Below, one piece after another: positions 27,801 through 37,338 of a DNA stretch of 64,000 bases (positions within the stretch are counted from its first letter, which is position 1; each line of letters starts with the position of its first letter). Source of the stretch: Verrucomicrobiota bacterium (GTDB lineage Bacteria; Verrucomicrobiota; Verrucomicrobiia; Methylacidiphilales; JBCCWR01). The stretch spans positions 89,532-153,531 of the forward strand of contig JBCCXA010000004.1 of the NCBI GenBank assembly GCA_039192515.1, given 5' to 3'. The translations under genes and the position numbers were made by a program. The notes below the pieces were generated by a model. It did no database searches, had not been told where the DNA came from, and saw only the letters and a list, made by a program, of their open reading frames with translations.

Positions 27801-30800
27801 CGATCTATTCTTCCTTCGTTTACATAGCTTTATAAGGCTTTGGCAGAAGCTAGATTGGTCAATTCAAGAGTTAGACTTAGCCCTTCAGGTGTTGCCAGGT
27901 TCTGAGATTGATGATGCTATGATTCAGCAAATAGCAGAGCTAGATTGTCTAAAATCCCGCTTAAAATTACCCCTTGATCAGCTGCTCTGTTTTTGGGGTC
28001 CTATCAACACGCATGGTTCTGATGCTTTATATCGAAGTCTTTTTCTCAACCCAGATTTACAAGAGATTGATCCGGTCTTTGAAGCCGATGCAATGGGTAA
28101 CTTTCTTGATCCGGTCAATTTGATTAAAGATCATGAAGCGGTAGTTAGAGCTGCCTTTCGGGTGAGTGCTGACAATTTTTCCGCGATTATGCAGTTTGAG
28201 AATTTAGACCCTGTTGAAGCTTCCTTGAGCTTACAAAATCTCAGTCAAATTTATCGTAATATCCTACTGGCGAAAGCCCTTAAATTAGAGATATCTGAAC
28301 TTTTGCTGGCCAAACAAATGATTCCGGTTAACCCATTTTCTGAGTGGGATCAAAATCAACAGGCCTTTGCTAGTATTTCACCTGCTAGCACACAAACTTT
28401 CGTTCAGGCTCTAGAGCAAATCAAGCAGTCAAATTTTTCGCTTCATGATTTAGCGTATCATTTTGATCTCAAGACTAATGTTGATGGGCAAGCTTTAACA
28501 CAAGAATCGGTTTTTTCTGCTGTACTTAGCATTCGAAATGGTTTGTTAAAAGTACAGGCGGATCATCCGGATCTAGATATGATTGATCCAGAAACACTCA
28601 AGCTAAAGCTTGGGCTACTTTTTGAAGCTAGTGCGGTTTCTCGTATCATCAGTCTATTAGATCACAACAGTATCTTTAGTGCCATAGCCCCAACCAATCT
28701 TGCTCTCAATATCAATCCATTAGATATTTCATTAAGCAATAAATTTGATTATGACGCTGCAAATGGAACGGTGACTTTCAGTGGAATCATGATAACTGCT
28801 GAGCGTGATGCTTTACTGGCCTTAAATAATGATTTGGGTTATCAAGCTGCTATTACATCGCTATATGTTCAGCCTGAGGAATTTATTACCGAAGATTTAC
28901 ATGGCATTTTCTCAAATGCTCCGTTTGCTATTGAGAAGCTTTTGAATCGTCCAGAGCAACAGCAACCTCTCTCGCAAGAAGAGCGTTACCTCTTTTTCTT
29001 TGATGCCTTGCTTCCTTTTCTGAGAGGGCGATTGGAACAGGAGGTAATCATAAGCACGCTAGCTTCTATCCTTTTGCTTGATGAAGCAACTACTCAGCTG
29101 TTAATAGAAAAATATATACCAGATCCTATGTTATTATTACAGGGCGGATTGTCTGGAAAATATTATAACAATGCTAATTTTGCTGATCCATCAGCATACG
29201 AACAAGTTGATCCTATGGTTAGTTTTCAATGGGAGGAGGGACCAAACTCGCTTCCTATGGATAATTTTAGCATTTCTTGGGAGGGTTGGATTCAAGCTTT
29301 TCAAGGTGAAATTCCAACCTTTGTCGTTACTATTAATGGCAATGATGAGGCTGTAAGCCTATGGCTAAATGATGAATTAATTTTGGAACGCTCTTCCAAC
29401 AACAGCTCACAAGCATTGAAATTAGAAGGGATCGCATCTTTCCCATTGGAACCCACTAGGTTATATCCCATACGCCTTAAGTACGTCGATTTCTCAGGTC
29501 CCGCGGAGATACATCTAGCATGGAAGACACCCACTCAAGCCTCTGAGATCATTGATAGTGATTATTTATATTCTCAATCGGTAGTACAACTATTTTCTCA
29601 GCAGTTCACAAATCTATCCAAAGCCGCTCACTTGATTCGAACGTGGAAACTATCTCCGGAGGAAGTCGCCCACTTACTTAAATACTCTGATGAATTTGCT
29701 CAATTGGATTTTTCTAATATGACGTGGGATGCTTGGCAGAGAGTTCAGCAGTATATCTCATTAAAGTTGCAAAGTAGTGTTTCAGTTGAGGCTTATTTGA
29801 GGTTATTCAACTTGGCTTACTCCACTAGTACAGATCTTTTGAAAATCCAATCCTATCTTGAAGAACAATTTAACTGGGATAGCTCAACTCTCAGTGCACT
29901 CTTCGCTCACTTTGGTCTTAGTGTTTTGGATTTTAAAAATGAGCAAGCTCTCATCCGATTAAGTAACTGTTTAGAACTAATAAATCGCATGGAAATAGAG
30001 TCATCTCGGTTGATTGATTGGTCTGTTCCAGAAGATGATTACAGTAAGCTACACGGCAGAGCTCAAGAGATTAAGTACTGCGTTAAAGCGCATTATGACG
30101 AAAGCTCTTGGCTTAAGATAGCCCCTTCACTCAATGACTCTCTTAGAGAGAATCAAAAGCAAGCTCTGATTTGTTATCTCATCATACAGCCAGATTTAAA
30201 AGACTGGGGTGTAAGAAACGCTGATAGTCTATTTGATTACTTTTTGATAGATGTGCAAATGACTCCTTGCATGGACACTTCACGTATTAAACAGGCCATC
30301 TCCTCTGTCCAACTCTTTACTCAGCGTTGTTTACTCAATTTGGAAAGCGAGCTCAATCAGAGCAGCCAAGAAATTGGGGTAGCTCCGGGCTTCATTGATG
30401 TCGATCACTGGGAATGGATGAAGAATTACCGGGTATGGGAAGCTAATAGAAAAGTATTTCTCTATCCTCAAAATTGGCTCGAACCCGAGTGGAGAACAGA
30501 TAAAAGTCCTTTCTTTAAAGAGCTCGAATCAGAGTTACTACAAAATGATATTACCGAGGAAAATATTGAAAATGCTTTTCGCAACTACCTCTATAGTTTG
30601 GATGAGGTAGCTAGGCTAGAGGTTTGTGGTCTTTACGAAGATCCCGCTAACCAGATTGTTCATACTTTTGGTAGAACGTCTACCATCCCCTACAATTTTT
30701 TCTACCGCAAGTATTACAAAAAGTACCAGCGATGGAGCGCTTGGGAGAAAGTTTCTGCTGATATTCAAACGACTGGCTTGGGAGAAGAGAGCGGGGTCTA

Positions 30801-33800
30801 CTTAGTTCCGGTAGTTTGGCGCGAGCGCCTTTACTTGTTTTGGCCTGTATTTAATGAAAAAACAGAGCCGGTGGATACAGGCTCTAAAAGCTTTAGCCAG
30901 TTAGCTGACACGTCAGTTAAAGACAATCAAGCTAGAAAAAATTACGAAATTCAAATCGCATACAGTGAATACCGTGATCATGACTGGACACCGAAAGTTA
31001 TTTCAGAAAGTTATAAAGTTAATATCGCCAGTCCATATGCTAGCAAAATACCCTCAAAAAAATGGCCCGTCATTGATATAAGTAAGGTTTTTATTCAATC
31101 CAAGATTGATGAAGAGAGTCAGGCTCTTTCCCTTCATTTTACTTTCAGCATTGGGTATTTAAATACAAGATATGAGAAAACGATCAAAGCAACACTCAAT
31201 AACAAGCATGATCAATTTGATTTTAGCAATGGTATGTCTGCGGCGGAAGCAACCGAACTCTATTTATTTAATCGAGTGTTTAAGAACTCTGCAAAACTCA
31301 TTCTTAATAATAATAACATCTTAAATAAATCTAAAAGATTCAATTTATCTATATCTAATGGTTTCACAAATTCCTTTAGCCCAGGAGCCACTTATTATCA
31401 GGATTTTTATCAGACAAATTCTGCACTACCCTTTTATCCGAAATCGAGCTTTTATCAGGAAGGACGCAATGTCTACTTTGCGGAAAGCCTTAACAATTAT
31501 GCCGGCATTCTTTTTGAAGTGGCTAAGAATTTTAAATCCAGAAGAGCTTTACAGCCCTCTTCTAGTATTAAATTTGAGAATGACCTGATCAAGCAGCCTA
31601 TTGATCTGGGTATCAATGGATACTCTTTGAGTAAACCGGCTAACAAATTTATTTTAGAAAAGGCCTTTGTTACGCCTCCATTGACTTTTAAATTTAGCAA
31701 TGCGCTGAAATTTTCTGTTTTTTATCACCCATTTGTTGGGGATCTCATTGAGCGCTTAAACCAATATGGTATTTCTAAGTTATTAGCAGGAGACACAGAG
31801 CTACCAGATGACCAGGGAACGATTTTTAAAAACCGCTACTCTCCAGATTTATCAAGAGTGGGCGGTGGCTATCCCAGAGAAAATATAGACTTTAGTCGTC
31901 AGGGTGCTTATAGCCTTTACAACTGGGAACTGTTTTATCATGCCGTCATGCTAGTCGCGACCACTCAGAGTAAAAATTATAAATTTGCTGAAGCAGATAA
32001 GTGGTTCAAATATATTTTTGATTATACTACGAATGAAACCCCATTTTTTCTCAATCCTTATGGTCGGTATTGGAAACTTCCCATTTTTCGAAATGCTCCC
32101 GAGTTCGATCTCGAAGATTTCTTTAAATCGCTAAGCCCAAATCAAAGCAGTACTCAAATTACTGAGTGGCGCGACAATCCTTTTCAACCATTTCTTATTG
32201 CAAATCATCGGGTGAGGGCCTACATGGAAAATGCGTTCTGCAAAACGTGTGAAAATCTGATTGCTTGGGGAGATCACCTGTTTCGCAGAGATACAATGGA
32301 AAGTATCAATGAAGCGACACAGCTATATATATTAGCGGCTCATTTACTGGGTCCTAAGCCAAAGATTATTCCTCGCCGTGGTTCCATTAAAGCAGAGACT
32401 TATGATAGCTTAAAACCCAAGCTAGATGCCTTCTCGAATGCACAAGTGGAGCTAGAGAATTTATTTCCTTACAGCAGTTCTGTGAGTAGCAGTAATAATA
32501 CCGCCACGGAAACTTTGTTAGGTAGCAGCTCTGCGCTTTATTTTTGTATTCCCCCCAATGAAAAAGTTTTCAGTTATTGGGATACTGTTGCGGACCGTTT
32601 ATTTAAAATACGGCATTGTATGAACATCGAAGGGGTTGAGCGGCAATTAGCGCTTTTTGAGCCTCCTATTGACCCAGCTCTGTTGGTGCAAGCGACTGCA
32701 CAGGGGTTGAGTATCGGTAGTGTATTAGGAGATCTTCATAGCCCTATGCCGCATTATCGCTTTACCTTCATCGTCCGTAGAGCATTTGAGATCTGTCAGG
32801 AGGTTAAATCTCTTGGAAGCACGATGTTATCGGCATTAGAGAAAAGGGATGCTGAAGAATTAGCTCGTATGCGGGCTGAACATGAGCTTGCTATGAATGA
32901 TCTTGTCCTTTTAGTCAAAGAAGAGCAGATTCAAGAGGCTTTTAAAAATGCTGAAAGCCTTCGGAAAGCCTGGGATACCACAGTAAGCGAATTCAAACAT
33001 TTTCAAGAGCTCTTGGGATTAGAAACGCTTCAGGATCCACAACTCGAGGAGACCACTATTAAATTAAAAAATGGTGATGAAATCGCCATCACCAATAGTG
33101 ATATCTCCATAACACCTATTGCAGTGGATGTAGATGTCAGTTTAGTCGATAGCAGCAAAAGCGGTGTAAAAATCATTCCAAGTGAAAAAGAGGAGTTAGA
33201 TAAGATGCTTGATTCTAAAGAAGATAGGAAAAAGGCATCTTGGCTAGATAAGACGGCAAATGCTAGTTATTATGTGCCGGAGTTTGAAACTAATATTAAG
33301 CCTTTTGGAACAGGGAGTAGTCTGGTCATAGGCGGCCAGCATGTTGGCTCTGCTTTTTCAGCGATTGCTCAGCATTACCACATGTTGGCTGATATCGATA
33401 CCTATGAAGCGAGTAAGTCAAAAATTTTAGCTGGATATGTTAGACGCGAGCAAAATTGGACGTATCAGGCTAATCAAGCTGGCCTGCGACTCAAGGAGTT
33501 GGCTAGTCAGATTGCTAGCGCAGACATTCGCTTGCACCTGACTCAACAAGAGCTTGTGAACCACAAAAAACGCATCCAACAAAACCAAGAAGCATTTGAT
33601 TTTGTAAAAGATAAATTTACCAATCAGGAGTTATATCTCTGGATGAAAGATCAGTTGTTTAATGTATATAAGCAAACCTATCAACTCGCTTATGAGACGG
33701 CCAAGCGGGCTGAGCGCACCTATCGCTTTGATTTAGGTGAAGAAAGCAGTAATTTTATACAATACGGTCATTGGGAGAGCAGCAAAGAAGGATTGCTTGC

Positions 33801-34794
33801 GGGTGAGCGTCTGCTGCTTGCTCTAAATCGCATGCAGAATAGCTATCTAGATAAAAATAAGCGTGATCTTGAAGTCACAAAACATATTTCCTTGCGTCAG
33901 CTTGACCCCATGGCTCTGATGGAGCTTAAAGCTACGGGTAGTTGCAAGTTGCAAATTCCTGAATATCTATTTGATTTGGACTTTCCAGGACATTATTTCA
34001 GGAGAATTAAAACAGTTAGCTTGTCTATCCCATGTGTTGTAGGTCCTTATACAAGTGTCTCTGCGCAACTTACTTTAACAGGCAATCGGATTCGTAAAAA
34101 CGGTAATGCTACTCAGAATTACAGCTACCAGGGAGTGAATGATCCAAACTTTATTCATGATTGGGTTGGTTTGCAGTCTATAGCAACTAGCTCAGCGCAG
34201 CAAGACAACGGTCTTTTTGAATTTAACTTTCAGGATGAACGATACTTACCGTTCGAAGGTGCAGGAGCCATTAGTGAATGGCAGTTATCCTTGCCTGCTG
34301 AGCTTCGGCAGTTTGATTATGCTAGCATATCGGACGTGATCATGCATATGAGTTATACCTCGCGCCAGGGTGGGCAAGCCCTGGGTCAATCTGCCACGCA
34401 GCATATAAAAGATGCGGTCATTGGGGCTAATACAAATAGGCAGACTCAACTTTTCTCTCTTAAGCAGAATTTTTCAACGGAATGGCATCGAGCTGTTGCT
34501 GGAAAAACAAACTTTAAGGCCAATATTCGTAAAACGCATTTTCCTTACTTGGCACAAGCCTTTAGGGTAGAAGTTGAACAAATTGATGTGTGGGGCTCAG
34601 ATGGCGAGACTCTTACACCTTATAACGGTTTCGTCATCAAACCTGCCAATCTACAAAATGATTTTAATGACCCATTAAATGAAAGTAATCCTTCAAGTAA
34701 TCAAGAAGTGCTTACAGCAGAATTAGAATTAGATCTATCAAATCTTGCTACGGAGCAGGAAATATTCATTTTAATGAACTATGCTTTGGTGTAG
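24808..34794 (+). CDS. Tc toxin TcA: pore-forming translocation subunit
   Basis: 3328 residues. An N-terminal peptidoglycan-binding-like domain (about 9-78, VGNLQEALIALGF) precedes an Ig-like or carboxypeptidase-regulatory domain (about 91-195). The SpvA/VRP1 region has CECKHCQSVYSPAAYLVDLL near 668-687 and RRPDLAHLPLTCENT. A PA14 domain is inserted at about 1446-1588 (GLSGKYYNNANF, ISWEGWIQA). The neuraminidase-like/ABC-toxin region starts near 1930 (LDEVARLEVCGLYED). The C-terminus is the classic TcA pore and TcB-binding end: YLWMKDQLFNVYKQTYQLAY, AERTYRFDLG, GLLAGERLLLALNRM, LFDLDFPGHYFRRIKTVSLS. It forms a pentameric bell that injects the BC cocoon payload. Compared with known TcA (about 2500 residues), it is long because of the N-terminal and PA14 additions. 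The start lacks a clear ribosome site. Confidence 0.93.
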   Translation: MKKIIPPIRYGDQDQVVGNLQEALIALGFPINHDRELSEKSYGSYTSRAVRLFQTRYQLSEPDAGQVDQITADKINELLNEKGLLEDEKLYSVSGYLYNSRGRPIPGVTVNAYDVDLKGVRVYKSLKTQIELDESDGFERLGQTQTDQTGFYSISFTDTSYREAERRLADVIVYAIEGQRTDSGAQQGIILGHSEIARPENYTADGKIENHHMILSLSGYRESSEYEQLLNRANSFLEESGLALSDLRQSDEQILFLAQEVDWPLEQVSLLVQSTAFERYFEGTQNDYFYGLGRQSIPLNIFSLASQTKETLKEALTESMKINIISFRSDEEIEVFIEKVIEKLSLEMLQTKPDENAFALGEYLDIALPGESETQQALYQAYVSHEGSPETFWNEVLPRHPLFIDRRESIAKLQMTNELMMLTGDHLPLIRAVLTERHISASEELVTWSQEDWRALIDRSGMPQSIPGATLEEQKENYRQSITQQLEATYPTAKVAHMVQTEALHLDDPQVRPALNSFFQKADDFDLRHSRVHDFESQINEAGDEQSEVLSEQLKKIQRTFQLSPSSEIMQKLMQSGITSAQQVIEMPKGTFIKSYQTELGQDEAHAVYARASHMASQNLLIKTTLYEATSVHPQSVTPQTSLPQMLQLIGKYIPNYEELFGEATLCECKHCQSVYSPAAYLVDLLQFLERTGKNDLNESPLKLLLKRRPDLAHLPLTCENTHGVLPLVDLANEIMEYYLVNGTLDADTANDTGKVPTGVLQATPQYILPKAYEILAQEAIYPFKLPYHQPLDTIRTYLEHLDSSYFEVMDTFRTSQATSMSLELATEYLRLSTRIRSIITNQAPNLNLQLYYGYDPQNLNWKNQLIQVPELLSRSGIAYSDLVALLETRFLNPHQYTLTYLENILSDSSLSSADFYDKLKDVESGNLEPENDPTLKSLLDLKNIPYVGFKEWVMNHLSGFEKVLTLYEPDSKCDLESTKIRSLLFLYEPTDPNAEVPDLFFLRLHSFIRLWQKLDWSIQELDLALQVLPGSEIDDAMIQQIAELDCLKSRLKLPLDQLLCFWGPINTHGSDALYRSLFLNPDLQEIDPVFEADAMGNFLDPVNLIKDHEAVVRAAFRVSADNFSAIMQFENLDPVEASLSLQNLSQIYRNILLAKALKLEISELLLAKQMIPVNPFSEWDQNQQAFASISPASTQTFVQALEQIKQSNFSLHDLAYHFDLKTNVDGQALTQESVFSAVLSIRNGLLKVQADHPDLDMIDPETLKLKLGLLFEASAVSRIISLLDHNSIFSAIAPTNLALNINPLDISLSNKFDYDAANGTVTFSGIMITAERDALLALNNDLGYQAAITSLYVQPEEFITEDLHGIFSNAPFAIEKLLNRPEQQQPLSQEERYLFFFDALLPFLRGRLEQEVIISTLASILLLDEATTQLLIEKYIPDPMLLLQGGLSGKYYNNANFADPSAYEQVDPMVSFQWEEGPNSLPMDNFSISWEGWIQAFQGEIPTFVVTINGNDEAVSLWLNDELILERSSNNSSQALKLEGIASFPLEPTRLYPIRLKYVDFSGPAEIHLAWKTPTQASEIIDSDYLYSQSVVQLFSQQFTNLSKAAHLIRTWKLSPEEVAHLLKYSDEFAQLDFSNMTWDAWQRVQQYISLKLQSSVSVEAYLRLFNLAYSTSTDLLKIQSYLEEQFNWDSSTLSALFAHFGLSVLDFKNEQALIRLSNCLELINRMEIESSRLIDWSVPEDDYSKLHGRAQEIKYCVKAHYDESSWLKIAPSLNDSLRENQKQALICYLIIQPDLKDWGVRNADSLFDYFLIDVQMTPCMDTSRIKQAISSVQLFTQRCLLNLESELNQSSQEIGVAPGFIDVDHWEWMKNYRVWEANRKVFLYPQNWLEPEWRTDKSPFFKELESELLQNDITEENIENAFRNYLYSLDEVARLEVCGLYEDPANQIVHTFGRTSTIPYNFFYRKYYKKYQRWSAWEKVSADIQTTGLGEESGVYLVPVVWRERLYLFWPVFNEKTEPVDTGSKSFSQLADTSVKDNQARKNYEIQIAYSEYRDHDWTPKVISESYKVNIASPYASKIPSKKWPVIDISKVFIQSKIDEESQALSLHFTFSIGYLNTRYEKTIKATLNNKHDQFDFSNGMSAAEATELYLFNRVFKNSAKLILNNNNILNKSKRFNLSISNGFTNSFSPGATYYQDFYQTNSALPFYPKSSFYQEGRNVYFAESLNNYAGILFEVAKNFKSRRALQPSSSIKFENDLIKQPIDLGINGYSLSKPANKFILEKAFVTPPLTFKFSNALKFSVFYHPFVGDLIERLNQYGISKLLAGDTELPDDQGTIFKNRYSPDLSRVGGGYPRENIDFSRQGAYSLYNWELFYHAVMLVATTQSKNYKFAEADKWFKYIFDYTTNETPFFLNPYGRYWKLPIFRNAPEFDLEDFFKSLSPNQSSTQITEWRDNPFQPFLIANHRVRAYMENAFCKTCENLIAWGDHLFRRDTMESINEATQLYILAAHLLGPKPKIIPRRGSIKAETYDSLKPKLDAFSNAQVELENLFPYSSSVSSSNNTATETLLGSSSALYFCIPPNEKVFSYWDTVADRLFKIRHCMNIEGVERQLALFEPPIDPALLVQATAQGLSIGSVLGDLHSPMPHYRFTFIVRRAFEICQEVKSLGSTMLSALEKRDAEELARMRAEHELAMNDLVLLVKEEQIQEAFKNAESLRKAWDTTVSEFKHFQELLGLETLQDPQLEETTIKLKNGDEIAITNSDISITPIAVDVDVSLVDSSKSGVKIIPSEKEELDKMLDSKEDRKKASWLDKTANASYYVPEFETNIKPFGTGSSLVIGGQHVGSAFSAIAQHYHMLADIDTYEASKSKILAGYVRREQNWTYQANQAGLRLKELASQIASADIRLHLTQQELVNHKKRIQQNQEAFDFVKDKFTNQELYLWMKDQLFNVYKQTYQLAYETAKRAERTYRFDLGEESSNFIQYGHWESSKEGLLAGERLLLALNRMQNSYLDKNKRDLEVTKHISLRQLDPMALMELKATGSCKLQIPEYLFDLDFPGHYFRRIKTVSLSIPCVVGPYTSVSAQLTLTGNRIRKNGNATQNYSYQGVNDPNFIHDWVGLQSIATSSAQQDNGLFEFNFQDERYLPFEGAGAISEWQLSLPAELRQFDYASISDVIMHMSYTSRQGGQALGQSATQHIKDAVIGANTNRQTQLFSLKQNFSTEWHRAVAGKTNFKANIRKTHFPYLAQAFRVEVEQIDVWGSDGETLTPYNGFVIKPANLQNDFNDPLNESNPSSNQEVLTAELELDLSNLATEQEIFILMNYALV

Positions 34795-34941
34795 ATCCAA
34801 AGGAGTTGTCTGAAATACCTCGCTGTCTTTTCAAAAGGTGTTTTTCAATGCCAAGACATTCATGAGCAGAACCTAGTGGTCTCATCGTTTTTTATTTGTC
34901 TTAGTGCTGGGATATGAGAGGCTTTTGACCTGGTATACAAG

Positions 34942-35679
34942 GTGAAAGAAATCGTTTTTAATTCAAAGGTAGTAACATCATTACAGCATCTCAGGCTAAC
35001 AAGACCTGATAAAGTTTACGACGCTTACTTCGCAGTAACTAAGGCGACCTTACAGGACTTGGAGCCTTTGAGTGACTTGTATCTAGAGGAATCAGAACGA
35101 GCTTATGCGCAATCCTTAAAATTTGACCGGAGGCGAGCAAGCTACTCATTAGGCCGTTATTGCGGGAAGATAGCATTAGGCGCTTATTTGGATGAGAGTG
35201 ATTTACAGAAAATATCAATTAAAGCAGGTGTTTTTGGGCAGCCAGTTGTTGATTATCTCAGACCTCACGATGCACAGGTAAGTATTGCCCATACGGAATC
35301 TTTGGGGGCCGCACTAGCTTTTTCTGAAGAACATCCAATGGGTCTAGATGTTGAGGTAATTGATTCATCTAGGGATGAAACGATTGCTAAGACTTTTACC
35401 GAGCATGAAAGCGTACTGCACAGTAAGCTGGGAATAGATCAGTCTAGTGCGTATGTACTCATTTGGACCATCAAAGAGGCTGTAGCAAAGGTATTGCGCA
35501 CAGGTATTACGACTCCGTTGAAGATTTTTGAGGTGAAGGAGTTAGCTCGAGAGGGCAAATTTTGGATCAGTTCATTAAAAAATTTTCCTCAATATAAGAT
35601 TTATTCGTATATTGAGGAGGGTAGGGCCTGTTCTATCGCCTCACCTTATAAGAGCATCATTGACTGGAGAGCGGTCTAA
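34942..35679 (+). CDS. 4'-phosphopantetheinyl transferase, Sfp type
   Basis: 245 residues from a GTG start. It has RRRASYSLGRYCGK, SIAHTESLGAALAF, the metal-binding MGLDVEVI and the catalytic WTIKEAVAKVL, the standard order for enzymes that move phosphopantetheine from CoA onto carrier proteins. The ribosome site is weak (AAGG is next to the start). The Sfp type usually serves polyketide or non-ribosomal peptide synthases, or fatty-acid ACP in species that lack AcpS; no synthase is in the window, so the partner is unknown. It is 147 bases downstream of TcA and may be unrelated. Confidence 0.88.
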   Translation: MKEIVFNSKVVTSLQHLRLTRPDKVYDAYFAVTKATLQDLEPLSDLYLEESERAYAQSLKFDRRRASYSLGRYCGKIALGAYLDESDLQKISIKAGVFGQPVVDYLRPHDAQVSIAHTESLGAALAFSEEHPMGLDVEVIDSSRDETIAKTFTEHESVLHSKLGIDQSSAYVLIWTIKEAVAKVLRTGITTPLKIFEVKELAREGKFWISSLKNFPQYKIYSYIEEGRACSIASPYKSIIDWRAV

Positions 35680-35707
35680 AGGCTATCGCTAAAAGTACTT
35701 TATGGCT

Positions 35708-35735
35708 CAAAGAAAAGCTTTGAAGTTTTTCTTTG
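35708..35735 (+). terminator. Possible terminator after phosphopantetheinyl transferase
   Basis: CAAAGAAAA (35708-35716) pairs perfectly with TTTTCTTTG (35727-35735), followed by a T-rich tract TTTCTTTC. The stem is AT-rich, so stability is modest. Confidence 0.4.
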
Positions 35736-35799
35736 TTTCTTTCGCAAGTAAACTTTTAGAGGTGGCCATAATTTGTTTTTTTGCTTGGATAGAATATAC

Positions 35800-36381
35800 A
35801 TGAAATATCGCGCATTCTTGCTTTTTGGTGCACCAGGTTCAGGGAAAGGCACTCAGGGTAAAATATTAGGAACCATTCCGGGTTTCTTCCATATGGCGTG
35901 CGGTGATGTATTTCGCTCTATGAATTTGTCTTCTGAAGTAGGCAGGGCCTTTCTGGAGTATTCAAGCAAGGGACAGTTAGTGCCAGACGATGTAACAATT
36001 CTATTGTGGTCAGAGTACTTGGAAAAAATGATTGCCTTGGGGCGTTTTAAGCCAGAGATAGATCATTTGGTGTTGGATGGGATACCGAGGAATGTTCATC
36101 AGTCGGAGATGCTTGAGGATAGTTTGGAAGTGAAAAAGGTGTTTCATCTCTCTTGCCCTGACAGAGCCAAATTAGTCGAGCGGTTACAACGTAGAGCTCT
36201 AAAGGAAAACCGTATCGATGATGCGAATAAGGAATTAATTGAAGAGAGACTAAAAATTTATGAAGATGAGACTAAGCCTGTCTTAGAATTTTATGGCAAT
36301 GATTTAATTGTTGATATTGATGCTTCCTATTTTCCATATGAGGTATTGAGGGATATTTTGCAGTTTGTTGAAACAAATTGA
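35800..36381 (+). CDS. Adenylate kinase family nucleotide kinase, short form
   Basis: 193 residues from ATG 35800 (a TTG at 35773 would add 9 unconserved residues). P-loop GAPGSGKGTQ is near the start, followed by ACGDVFRS (nucleoside monophosphate site), LDGIPRN (in place of DGFPR) and RRALKENRIDD then KPVLEFY. The lid is the short type without the zinc-binding insert of most bacterial Adk proteins. It phosphorylates AMP, or possibly another nucleoside monophosphate. Its stop overlaps the start of fmt (TGATG), suggesting coupled translation. Whether it is the main Adk of the organism cannot be judged. Confidence 0.82.
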   Translation: MKYRAFLLFGAPGSGKGTQGKILGTIPGFFHMACGDVFRSMNLSSEVGRAFLEYSSKGQLVPDDVTILLWSEYLEKMIALGRFKPEIDHLVLDGIPRNVHQSEMLEDSLEVKKVFHLSCPDRAKLVERLQRRALKENRIDDANKELIEERLKIYEDETKPVLEFYGNDLIVDIDASYFPYEVLRDILQFVETN

Positions 36382-37325
36382 TGAAGGTTCTTTTTGTAGG
36401 CACGGGTGAGATAGGTGTGCCAAGTTTAGCTGCATTATTAGAAGAAAAACGGATTGAGGTTGTAGGGGTAGTCACTCAACCCAATAGGCCAGTAGGTAGA
36501 AAGCAGCAGCTTGCAGCTCCGCCGGTCAAAACGTTTGTAGAAAAGCATGGGATACTTCTCTATCAGCCTGAGCGTATCAATCATCCAGATGTTTTGGAGG
36601 GGCTAGCAGCATTAAAGCCTGATTTAGCAGTTGTTTGTGCATATGGTCAGATACTAAAGCCCGGTATTCTAGAGTTGCCTCGTTTGGGCTGTTTAAATAT
36701 TCATGCCTCCTTGTTGCCAAAGTACCGTGGAGCTGCATGTATCCAAGCGGCCATACGTGATGGAGAGCAAAAAACGGGAGTCACCATTATGTGGATGGAT
36801 GAGGGCTTGGACACGGGAGATATTTTAATGAAAAGAGAAGTAGAGATTAGGCAAGGTGAGACCGCAGGTATGCTCCATGATAGAATCGCAGAACTCGCAC
36901 CTGACGTTTTGTTGGAAGCATTACAAATGGTTGAGCAAGGAACGGCTCCTCGAGTCAAGCAAGATGAAACAATGGCTAGTTATGTGGGACGACTAAAAAA
37001 GGAGGATGGTGTTGTGGACTGGAGCCAATCTGCTGTGGCAATTGATTGCCACATTCGTGCGATGACACCCTGGCCTTCTGCCTATACTTGGATTACTCTG
37101 GGTGAACCTAGTTCTCGAAAAATACTTAAGCTGCATAAGGTCAAACCCGCAGAGCGCTCTGGAGACCAAGGAAAGGTGATAGAGGTGGCTAAAGACTTTG
37201 TGTCTATTGGGACGGGTGAAGGGTCCCTAGAGGTTTATGAAATGCAGTTAGAAGGTAAAAGGCGTCTTCCCTGTCAGGAGTTTTTAAAGGGCCATCATCT
37301 AAGAGAAGGTCAATATTTAGGGTAG
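36381..37325 (+). CDS. fmt: Methionyl-tRNA formyltransferase
   Basis: 314 residues. It formylates initiator Met-tRNA with 10-formyl-THF. The N-terminal formyltransferase domain has VGTGEIGVPSLAAL, CAYGQIL, the folate-site NIHASLLPKYRGAA with the catalytic Asn-His pair, and DTGDILM. The C-terminal OB-like domain has DWSQSAVAIDCHIRAMTPWPSAYT and ends near LREGQYLG. ATG at 36381 overlaps the stop of the kinase gene by 1 base; an in-frame TTG at 36378 is not needed. Length is normal for the family. Confidence 0.95.
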   Translation: MKVLFVGTGEIGVPSLAALLEEKRIEVVGVVTQPNRPVGRKQQLAAPPVKTFVEKHGILLYQPERINHPDVLEGLAALKPDLAVVCAYGQILKPGILELPRLGCLNIHASLLPKYRGAACIQAAIRDGEQKTGVTIMWMDEGLDTGDILMKREVEIRQGETAGMLHDRIAELAPDVLLEALQMVEQGTAPRVKQDETMASYVGRLKKEDGVVDWSQSAVAIDCHIRAMTPWPSAYTWITLGEPSSRKILKLHKVKPAERSGDQGKVIEVAKDFVSIGTGEGSLEVYEMQLEGKRRLPCQEFLKGHHLREGQYLG

Positions 37326-37338
37326 TGTTTAGGACTTT

